This document shows, one piece after another, positions 41,467 through 48,106 of a stretch of 64,000 nt of DNA (its first letter is position 1; each line of letters begins with the position of its first letter). Under the pieces are notes generated by a model. It was not told the DNA's origin. It saw only the letters and a program-made list of their open reading frames with translations, and ran no database searches. The stretch is from Candidatus Woesearchaeota archaeon (lineage in GTDB: Archaea > Nanobdellota > Nanobdellia > Woesearchaeales > JACPJR01). The DNA lies in the NCBI GenBank assembly GCA_016187565.1, contig JACPJR010000004.1, forward strand, positions 1-64,000, written 5' to 3'. Made by a program: the position numbers and the translations under genes.

Positions 41467-42123
41467 TTACTTTCCATAAACCTCTTGAATTTTTGCGTCT
41501 ATATATTTTGCTTCAGCAGAGGGCAATGAATTAAACCGTTTCATAGTTACTACGACTCCAACAAGCGATGTAACAACTGCTCCTCCGGTGATCATTGCCT
41601 TATTTGTTTTCAGATAAGCAACCATTGCTGGTAAACTAAAATCGGCGTCGATTCCCGGTAAAGTATTAGGGGTAAGCATATAGCCGATTCCCAGGGCTAA
41701 TACCATGGTCCCTAAAGTGGTGGTAACAGCATTATCAGGCATCCATATACCATACGAACGCAAGTGACTTGGTTCAGTAATTAACTCTCCTAATTGCTCA
41801 ATTCTTGCATTATAGGTTCGATTTCTTCTTCTCGGTAAAAACTTCTTGATTCCTGTGTTTGGCTGAGCTAATTCATCTAAAGAAGTTTCTATCGACTTTC
41901 TACCTTCGATAGCATCCCGAAAAACAGGATTAGTTTCATAACCACGCATCAACCCTTTCTGCACTTCACGAGGATCAATTTGGATTTTAAAGAGTGATAA
42001 CTCTGAGTCACGAGGCAATGCTCCAACGTGTCGTGCATACATTTTATCATGAAGCATCCTTCTTGCTAATCTCTGATTAAGCGCATCTGCATCTATCAGC
42101 AGTTGGTAGAGCGTTGTTTTCAT
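41467..42123 (-). CDS. Hypothetical protein with two C-terminal membrane helices
   Basis: 218 residues from ATG 42123, chosen because TATA CTTTATAAGA is about 25 nt upstream; ATG 42138 is alternative. The soluble N-terminal 120 residues are helical and charged. Two hydrophobic segments follow (TTTLGTMVLALGIGYML and ITGGAVVTSLVGVVVTM). The family is not recognised. It is divergent from the DEAD-box helicase, whose TATA box is at about 42172-42182. Confidence 0.6.
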   Translation of the reverse strand: MKTTLYQLLIDADALNQRLARRMLHDKMYARHVGALPRDSELSLFKIQIDPREVQKGLMRGYETNPVFRDAIEGRKSIETSLDELAQPNTGIKKFLPRRRNRTYNARIEQLGELITEPSHLRSYGIWMPDNAVTTTLGTMVLALGIGYMLTPNTLPGIDADFSLPAMVAYLKTNKAMITGGAVVTSLVGVVVTMKRFNSLPSAEAKYIDAKIQEVYGK

Positions 42124-42200
42124 GCTCTGGGTAATCAAGGAAGTCTTATAAAGGTTTATGAAAGACGAACATTTAAAAAGATCCTTGTATTTGTATCCCT

Positions 42201-43400
42201 ATGAACACGACTTCCATCAAATTATCACCAGAACTTGAGAAAGCTGTCCTTGATCTTGGTTTTTCGGAATTCACCGAAATCCAGGAAAAAGCAATCCCTT
42301 TAATTCAGCAAGGCCATGATGTTATTGGTCAATCCTATACTGGCTCAGGAAAAACTGCTGCGTTTGGTTTCCCTGCCTTAGAAAAGGTGGTACGAGGCAA
42401 AGGAATACAACTGCTCATCCTTGTTCCCACCCGTGAACTTTGTAATCAGGTAGCAAAAGAGATGCATAAATTCTCAAAATATAAGCCCCTCAGAATTGTC
42501 GAGGTTTATGGCGGCGTTTCAATAAACCCACAGATCGACCAGCTTCGGTATGCAGATGTCGTCGTGAGTACTCCCGGACGTTTGCTCGATCATTTGAAAC
42601 GAGGAACAATCAATATTTCACGAGTTACTATCCTCGTTCTTGATGAGGCAGATAAAATGTTTGAAATGGGTTTTGTCGAGGATGTTAAGAACATTATCCA
42701 GCAGACACCAAAAGAACGACAAACATTGCTTTTTTCTGCAACCATCGATCAGGATGTTCTTGATATCGTGCACCATTACATGCGCAATCCGCTAAAAGTA
42801 AAAATGCAAACGTATGTCGACAAGAGTCAGCTGATACAGCATTATTATGATATTCCTTCCCATGATAAATTTTCCTTGCTGGTTCACTTATTAAAGCACG
42901 AAGCACGTGGATTAAGTATCGTCTTTTGCGCAACCCGGAGAATGGTTGACAGTTTAAGCAGCAATCTTGTGAAACAAGGGTTTAATGCGCAGACATTGCA
43001 TGGTGGACTATCACAAAATCAACGAAAACAAGTTATGGAACGGTTCCATGCAGGTAAACTCGATGTCCTTATTGCAAGTGATGTTGCTGCACGCGGCCTT
43101 GATATAAAGAACGTTGACCTTATTGTTAATTATGACATTCCTAAAACATCAAAAGAGTATGTTCATCGAATCGGAAGAACAGCACGGGCAGGAAGCAAAG
43201 GAAGGGTTATCTCCCTGCTTGCTCCTCAAGACCATGAAAATTTCGGAAGGGTACTCCAAGATCGCTCTTTACTCGTTCATAAGGTACCTATGCCAAACTT
43301 TCAACGTGTGCCTTTTTTGAGGAAAGAGAGAAGACAAGGGCCGAGGTTTGAGCATAGAAAAAGCAGACATAGACCACCAAGGAGAGAACATTACCGATAG
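42201..43400 (+). CDS. DEAD-box ATP-dependent RNA helicase
   Basis: 399 residues. The Q motif FTEIQEKAIPLIQQG, motif I TGSGKT, Ia PTRELCNQ, II DEAD, III SAT, V ARGLDI and VI HRIGRTARAG are all readable. The C-terminal 40 residues are Arg-rich (RKERRQGPRFEHRKSRHRPP), likely for RNA binding. It probably unwinds structured RNA in ribosome assembly or cold adaptation; the cold-shock protein gene lies nearby. The start is leaderless. Confidence 0.95.
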   Translation: MNTTSIKLSPELEKAVLDLGFSEFTEIQEKAIPLIQQGHDVIGQSYTGSGKTAAFGFPALEKVVRGKGIQLLILVPTRELCNQVAKEMHKFSKYKPLRIVEVYGGVSINPQIDQLRYADVVVSTPGRLLDHLKRGTINISRVTILVLDEADKMFEMGFVEDVKNIIQQTPKERQTLLFSATIDQDVLDIVHHYMRNPLKVKMQTYVDKSQLIQHYYDIPSHDKFSLLVHLLKHEARGLSIVFCATRRMVDSLSSNLVKQGFNAQTLHGGLSQNQRKQVMERFHAGKLDVLIASDVAARGLDIKNVDLIVNYDIPKTSKEYVHRIGRTARAGSKGRVISLLAPQDHENFGRVLQDRSLLVHKVPMPNFQRVPFLRKERRQGPRFEHRKSRHRPPRREHYR

Positions 43401-43529
43401 CAAAAAAGGGAAGCATTTATAAAGAGGTCTTACTTTCTGCTTTCAATCAGGACATTCTACTCTTGCTTTGTAGTGCCGATTTCTACTCTTCAAGAATGGT
43501 TTTTCTGATACGGATGTGAGATAATAATC

Positions 43530-43763
43530 ATGGGACGAAACAATAAACGACAAGGAAAAGATCGAAAAGATCGTGGTTTCAGCAATTTTGATAGCTTTCG
43601 GAGCAATTACCGTCCAAGAGGGTTTAGTTCAGAAGAACGGGAAATGCACAAGGCTACATGCTCTGAATGTGGAAACGAATGTGAAGTTCCTTTTAAGCCA
43701 ACCGAAGGTAGGCCGGTCTTTTGCAGAACTTGTTATGCTAACCATAGACCACAAAGGTTCTAA
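43530..43763 (+). CDS. CxxC-x17-CxxC zinc-ribbon protein
   Basis: 77 residues. An Arg/Gly/Asn-rich head (RNNKRQGKDRKDRGF) is followed by CSEC and CRTC separated by exactly 17 residues, with VPFKPTEGRPVFC. It is a paralogue of the protein at 14371. RNA or DNA binding is suggested by the basic head. It lies between the DEAD helicase and the cold-shock genes, a neighbourhood of RNA-related proteins. Confidence 0.82.
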   Translation: MGRNNKRQGKDRKDRGFSNFDSFRSNYRPRGFSSEEREMHKATCSECGNECEVPFKPTEGRPVFCRTCYANHRPQRF

Positions 43764-43848
43764 CATAGGTAATTATGTTTACCAGAATTTGTGAAAACGT
43801 GGTTTCTGCTGAAGTCAATACTTTTGCGTAGAATATTGCTAAAAAAAC

Positions 43849-43986
43849 ATGGCGGATTATAAAATCATAAAGTATTGCAAACTGTGTAAAAAAAGGTTTG
43901 TGGTTAATAAAGGAGAGGTAAAAAAATATTACTGTGATGATTGTCAACCAGCAACAGAAAAGGAGAGGATATCTCAATGGAGATGA
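43849..43986 (+). CDS. Very small zinc-ribbon protein, 45 aa
   Basis: ATG 43849 to TGA 43986. It contains CKLC and CDDC separated by 15 residues (CKLCKKRFVVNK then YYCDDC), a compact four-Cys zinc site, followed by a charged tail. It ends five nucleotides before the cold-shock ATG, so they appear co-translated. Confidence 0.65.
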   Translation: MADYKIIKYCKLCKKRFVVNKGEVKKYYCDDCQPATEKERISQWR

Positions 43987-43990
43987 GAAC

Positions 43991-44182
43991 ATGAAAGGAA
44001 AAGTAAAGTTTTTTAACACAACAAAGGGATTTGGGTTTATTATCGGAGAGGACAGTAAGGACTATTTTGTCCACCAGACTGGACTAAAAGAAGGTACTTC
44101 GATAACTGAAAATGATAACGTTACCTTTGAAGTCGAGCAAGGAGATAGAGGATTAAAAGCAGTAAAAGTAACGAGAGCATAA
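43991..44182 (+). CDS. csp: Cold-shock protein (CspA family)
   Basis: 63 residues from ATG 43991. RNP1-like KGFGFI and RNP2-like DYFVHQTGL are present in the five-strand OB fold, with GKVKFFNTTKGFGFI at the start. Csp proteins bind single-stranded RNA/DNA. An in-frame ATG at 43934 would add 19 residues overlapping the zinc-ribbon gene and is unlikely. Confidence 0.92.
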   Translation: MKGKVKFFNTTKGFGFIIGEDSKDYFVHQTGLKEGTSITENDNVTFEVEQGDRGLKAVKVTRA

Positions 44183-44323
44183 ATCGTTATCTCAACGTCT
44201 CATTCTTTATTTTTTATTGCTATTCTTTCTCTTTTTTCTGTTTATCAACTATCGACTTCTATGGAGGGCACATACGGTTTCTAAAGGCATACGTTTATAA
44301 ATCTGCTAAGCACAAATCGTGCT

Positions 44324-44914
44324 ATGAGTTTAGATTGGTATATTCACCTGGATCTTCATAACAAAAACCCGAAGATAAAAAGAGTTATTTTTGTCTGTAA
44401 AGGGAATACGTGCAGAAGTCCTTCTGCCGAATATTATTTTAAGAAGAGAGTTAGTGGTTTTTGGAGTGGTATTACCTGTTCTTCAAGAGGGATAATTGAC
44501 TCTCAACGTCTCGAAGCAGTTCCAGAAATAAAAAAAGTTATTGGAGATAGGCTTTCAACTATACTTGAGAATCATAGGTCAAGAAAGATTACTCACTCTG
44601 ACATTCAAAGAGCAGATCTTGTTTTAGCGCTCGACAAAGAAGTAAGAGATATCATTAAGAGATTGTACCCTTCAGAGAATTATAAAGTGTTTACCTTAAA
44701 AGGATTTGTTAATGGTACAGAGGGAAGCATGCTTGTAGACTTAGATGTTCCTAATCCTTTTATTCCAATAGCAAAAAGACAGGCCGAAGATATTATACCA
44801 GGTACGGTAAAATATTATAGATATCTTCAAAACTACAAATCTATTTTAGAATCGATTGATCTCTTGATCAGAAGGCTAATCGAAATAATTTACCGATTGA
44901 ACAGGACTAAATAA
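44324..44914 (+). CDS. Low-molecular-weight protein-tyrosine-phosphatase-like protein
   Basis: 196 residues. The P-loop VCKGNTCRSPSAE (C-x5-R-S) is near residue 25, and the general-acid loop LDVPNPF around 145. This is the LMW-PTP/ArsC fold. Activity may be on protein phosphotyrosine or arsenate. TATA GTTTATAAATC gives a leaderless ATG 44324. It converges with the PEP-swivel-domain gene, overlapping eight nucleotides. Confidence 0.85.
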   Translation: MSLDWYIHLDLHNKNPKIKRVIFVCKGNTCRSPSAEYYFKKRVSGFWSGITCSSRGIIDSQRLEAVPEIKKVIGDRLSTILENHRSRKITHSDIQRADLVLALDKEVRDIIKRLYPSENYKVFTLKGFVNGTEGSMLVDLDVPNPFIPIAKRQAEDIIPGTVKYYRYLQNYKSILESIDLLIRRLIEIIYRLNRTK

Positions 44915-46349
44915 TTACTTTTCTCTTAAGAATTTGTACAACTCCTTTGTTGGCATCAACTTCTATCAAATCGCCATTTTTGAATATTTTTGTTGCGTCA
45001 TGCGTTCCAACCACACAGGGAATATTTAACTCTCTTGCAATGATAGCGGCATGCGAACATATTCCTCCCTCATTTGTCACGATAGCAGCTGCTTTCTCAG
45101 CTAAAGGAACCATGATCGGTGAAGTCATTGTTGTAATGATAATCTCTCCCTTGCAGAATGTCTTCAAATCTTTTTCAAACTGTGCTAGATCATCTACGCG
45201 GATAATTTTTACTTTGCCAGTAGCATAGCCTTTGCTAGCCATTTGACCTTTAAGAGATGTTTTTTCCCCTGTACGATACACACTTTGAAAATATTCTTTT
45301 GCGTTTTTACCATATTTATATAATAATTTTCCATTCTTGTAATAAACAACAGAATACTCCATTCTTTCCTTAATTTCTTGGTTGCTTAGCGTGTGACCAA
45401 GTTCAAAATAATCGACTATATCAGTGAAATTATAAGCCCAGAAGAATTCCTTAAAGTCAATATTTATTCTTTTAGCCGTCTCTTTAATAAGGTCCAAACA
45501 CAAAGTCTCTGAGCCGCTCCACGCGTGCTTCAACTCAAACCTTACGAGTGCTATATGCTGCAGTGTCTCCGAGAAGACTTGGAGATCAGTATCTGCAAAT
45601 TGTTTGTAAATTTCGGATTGTTTCTTTCTAGTATCTTCTTTTGCATTTCGGATTTTTTCTATTTCCGTTTTGATCTCCTCTGGCTTGCTTTTTTTTAATC
45701 TTCGATTCAAATAAGAGATCATTTCTCCATAAGAGAGGGTGTTGCTAAAATTACCCGGGTATTTGAAAATGTGCTTTTTGAAAATAATGTCTGATCTCTT
45801 CTTTAATTTAATAAGTTTATACCAATCCCTTATCTCTTCCTGTGTCTTGTCAAATTCATGTGGAGTAGTTAGCGTAACTAACAGCTTGGCAGTTTCTTCA
45901 GTACCATAATTCTTCCCCAAAATTCCTTTAATTTCATCTTCCATACTCCTTGTACCACTGGGATCTGTTGCACGAAATAACTTCTGAAGAAAAATCAAAT
46001 AATGACGATATTCCTTCATAAAACCAAATATCTCTTTGTTATCTAACGTAGATAGGTCTTTAGAACGAGTTTTTCTGGTAAACTTATGAAATCCTCTGAT
46101 AGTAGTGTCTATTCTATGAAAGATTTTTTTTCTTTCCAAGGTATTAAGGTATTTTTGGCCATTGTAATAACCATCTTTAATGGACTCTTCCGAAAAATAG
46201 ATGTAAGAAAACCCTTTGCTGTGCTCTCTTATGACATCATTGATCTTTTCGGTGATCGTAAACTGGTTATTATCAACAGCAAAATTGAGGATCATTGCTT
46301 CCGCAATCATGGCTGATTGTTTTTGTCCCCACATGAATTTATAAGCCAT
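44907..46349 (-). CDS. PEP-utilizing mobile (swivel) domain protein with unknown N-terminal domain
   Basis: 480 residues from ATG 46349; a GTG at 46358 is also in frame. The last 110 residues are a PEP-synthase/PPDK mobile domain: GYATGKVKIIRV, MTSPIMVPLAEKAAAIVTNEGG, then the phosphorylatable His in GICSHAAIIAREL. No PEP-binding TIM barrel and no recognisable ATP-grasp domain are present. The first 360 residues are helical and family-unknown, with Lys-rich coiled segments. The His would carry phosphate between two active sites, so a partner enzyme or a hidden domain is needed. Confidence 0.75.
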   Translation of the reverse strand: MAYKFMWGQKQSAMIAEAMILNFAVDNNQFTITEKINDVIREHSKGFSYIYFSEESIKDGYYNGQKYLNTLERKKIFHRIDTTIRGFHKFTRKTRSKDLSTLDNKEIFGFMKEYRHYLIFLQKLFRATDPSGTRSMEDEIKGILGKNYGTEETAKLLVTLTTPHEFDKTQEEIRDWYKLIKLKKRSDIIFKKHIFKYPGNFSNTLSYGEMISYLNRRLKKSKPEEIKTEIEKIRNAKEDTRKKQSEIYKQFADTDLQVFSETLQHIALVRFELKHAWSGSETLCLDLIKETAKRINIDFKEFFWAYNFTDIVDYFELGHTLSNQEIKERMEYSVVYYKNGKLLYKYGKNAKEYFQSVYRTGEKTSLKGQMASKGYATGKVKIIRVDDLAQFEKDLKTFCKGEIIITTMTSPIMVPLAEKAAAIVTNEGGICSHAAIIARELNIPCVVGTHDATKIFKNGDLIEVDANKGVVQILKRKVII

Positions 46350-46531
46350 CAAAATCACTTTTTCTTTGTTTATTAACTGATGTGCGCTATTACATATTAT
46401 TAATCTTTCGTTAGTCTTGATCCAGAAACCTCAGGACTTCAGTGAGAGGGAATTATGAATGCAACATACATTTTAACCTTTTTTGAAGTTATCGATGGTT
46501 ATTTAGATACCAGCTGAATTAATAATTAAAT

Positions 46532-47530
46532 ATGGAGCATGGAAAATACTTAGTAACTGTATTATCAATTCTTATCAGTTTTTTAGTTTTAATTAATGTT
46601 GTCTACGCGCCTTCACACCCTGAAATAATTGATGACAACACTTTATACATAGCAGTTATTGAACAAGTCGGTGATGCTACCAGAATTTTAACAGATGCTA
46701 AGGTTACCTTAGCTTATGGTTCAATTGGCGGTGAACGAGACATACCAGCAGAATGGCAAGATGTTTCTGTTGATGAAACAGGGCAAGCAGTGTTTTCAAA
46801 TGTTCAACCGGGAGTTTATACAATCACGGCGAAAGCTCCTAACTATATTTCTGCCCAAAAAGAATTTACAAAAAAGGCTGGAGTTACCGGCTACGTGTCT
46901 GTTGCTCTTATAAAAGCACCAGAAGGAGCAACAGGTAGTATAAAAATCGCACTACTAGAAAAATATGCCCCACAGACTAAGGTATACATCAGAAATGGAC
47001 AACTAGAGATTTTGAAAGATGGCGAAGTTATAAGAAGTTCCGGAACAGAAAATGGTGAAGTTTTATTTACTGATTTGCCTATTGGAACTTATACAGCTTC
47101 TGCAAGTACTCCAGGATATAATTCTGAAAGGATAGATTTTGAAGTGGAGGCAAATGTCGAAGGTTGGTTACCAATTGGATTAGAAGAAGCTGGAGGCAAA
47201 CCAAGGTATACTATTTGTCCTAAAGATTGCACTTGTGACGAACAGACGATTCCTATTGAATGTCATGGTCAAGGATTTGGTGGAAAAGGCATTGCAGTAT
47301 CTACTGAATCTGCAATAAAAATAGTAAAGGATAGTAGTGTCGTAGAAGAAGTTGTTGACATTGAATTAAAGGAAGACGGAGAAATAATTTCATACGAAAT
47401 GACTGGGGTTAAGAAAGGTAATTTACTATTTTTCATACCAACACAGATGAACATAAAAACAAGCCTTAACGCGAAATCTGGAAATATTGAAAAAACACAA
47501 AAACCTTGGTGGAGTTTTCTTGTTTGGTAA
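46532..47530 (+). CDS. Secreted protein with two carboxypeptidase-regulatory-like repeats
   Basis: 332 residues. A signal peptide (VLSILISFLVLINVVYA) starts the protein. Two beta-sandwich repeats follow, each with the pattern G-x-V-x-F-x-x-L/V-P-x-G-x-Y-T (AVFSNVQPGVYTI and VLFTDLPIGTYTA), as in CarboxypepD_reg or Cna-B domains. Then come a Cys cluster (CPKDCTCDEQ and IECHGQ) and a Lys/Glu-rich end. It is probably a cell-surface structural or adhesin-like protein. AT-rich compared with neighbours. Confidence 0.65.
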   Translation: MEHGKYLVTVLSILISFLVLINVVYAPSHPEIIDDNTLYIAVIEQVGDATRILTDAKVTLAYGSIGGERDIPAEWQDVSVDETGQAVFSNVQPGVYTITAKAPNYISAQKEFTKKAGVTGYVSVALIKAPEGATGSIKIALLEKYAPQTKVYIRNGQLEILKDGEVIRSSGTENGEVLFTDLPIGTYTASASTPGYNSERIDFEVEANVEGWLPIGLEEAGGKPRYTICPKDCTCDEQTIPIECHGQGFGGKGIAVSTESAIKIVKDSSVVEEVVDIELKEDGEIISYEMTGVKKGNLLFFIPTQMNIKTSLNAKSGNIEKTQKPWWSFLVW

Positions 47531-47657
47531 AATAGCTCACTGACCTCGGCTCCTCCGGATTTTTCCAAAAATTCTCGACCTTCGCAAATAATTTTAAATA
47601 CGGGGTTATATTATGTAATCTTGTTAGTGAAGTAACTTAAGGGTAGTAACAGAAAGA

Positions 47658-47666
47658 TTTATATAC
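47658..47666 (+). promoter_or_regulatory. TATA box of the tRNA-His/his transcript
   Basis: TTTATATAC predicts transcription from about 47685-47692. It is the closest convincing TATA box upstream of both tRNA-His and hisG. Confidence 0.5.
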
Positions 47667-47689
47667 TTGTCTGCGTTTCCCCTCAAGAT

Positions 47690-47758
47690 ATGACAAAAAC
47701 ACGCTCATTAATTGAGGCTAATGTACGATTATGTGCTGATTGTCTTCATTATCGGTAG
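47690..47758 (+). CDS. Possible leaderless 22-aa leader peptide
   Basis: ATG 47690 lies 24-32 nt after the TATA box, the typical leaderless distance, and the frame closes at TAG 47756-47758. The peptide ends LCADCLHYR, with one His codon near its end. It may be a regulatory uORF or chance. Nothing else supports it. Confidence 0.25.
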   Translation: MTKTRSLIEANVRLCADCLHYR

Positions 47759-47906
47759 ATCTAAATTTTTGTTTTTGTCGACTATTTTCTTGCGTGTTTC
47801 ACGTCTTCTTGATACTATTATTTCCTCTATCACTTCCTCTACCTCTTTTCCTTTGTTCAGTATGGTCAAGGCAGCCTTCCTTTCTTCTCAGTTTTCTGGT
47901 AGTAAT

Positions 47907-47999
47907 GGCGGTAGTAGTTCAATGGTAGAATACAGGACTGTGGTAAACGTTTACGGTTGCAGAAATCCTGTGACAGGGGTTCGATTCCCCTCTACCGCC
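47907..47999 (+). tRNA. trnH: tRNA-His (anticodon GUG) with 21-nt intron
   Basis: Full cloverleaf: G-1 at 47907 opposite C73 at 47999 (the tRNA-His identity pair), acceptor GCGGTAG with CTACCGC, D stem GTTC/GAAT, anticodon stem CAGGA/TCCTG, T arm AGGGG-TTCGATT-CCCCT. Anticodon GTG is at 47940-47942. An intron, 47944-47964, lies at the canonical 37/38 position; CTGT pairs with GCAG as a four-bp central helix and AAA forms the 3' bulge, resembling the archaeal bulge-helix-bulge splice site. The CCA end is not encoded. It lies 57 nt before the hisG frame, same strand. Confidence 0.95.
47944..47964 (+). other. Intron of tRNA-His
   Basis: 21 nt between anticodon position 37 (G 47943) and 38 (A 47965). 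Removing it restores a 7-nt anticodon loop and leaves the CAGGA/TCCTG stem intact. BHB-like pairing supports splicing by the archaeal endonuclease. The exact cut sites are inferred. Confidence 0.8.
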
Positions 48000-48032
48000 C
48001 TTTTGTTACCTGTCCTTTCTTTACAAATGAGT

Positions 48033-48106
48033 GGGGTGATTTGATGCAAACCATGATTGACAGTGGTGGTTGTCTTCATCATTGTTCCAAAAAATACAGG
48101 ACTTGA
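48033..48106 (+). promoter_or_regulatory. SD-led 20-codon uORF overlapping the hisG start
   Basis: GGGGTGAT (48033-48040) is followed at normal spacing by ATG 48044. The frame has 20 codons with tandem His codons (GGCLHHC) and stops at TGA 48104-48106. It is not in the hisG frame and covers the hisG initiation region. It may regulate hisG, or the hisG frame may be reached by a +1 shift near ATG-A-TTG at 48053. Confidence 0.4.

Larger units (their letters stand above)
47531..47906. other. His-operon leader region
   Basis: 376 nt before tRNA-His. It holds TATA-like boxes at 47591-47600 and 47658-47666, a possible 22-aa leader frame (47690-47758), then a long pyrimidine-rich stretch (about 47759-47900). 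On the minus strand a 52-codon charged frame (47729-47887) is open but has no ATG. No other TATA box is seen close to the tRNA. Confidence 0.5.

Noticed and set aside
47712-48044. 110-codon plus-strand frame across the his leader
   Set aside because: It runs through the complete tRNA-His gene and a pyrimidine-rich stretch; its hydrophobic sequence is the expected translation of such DNA.
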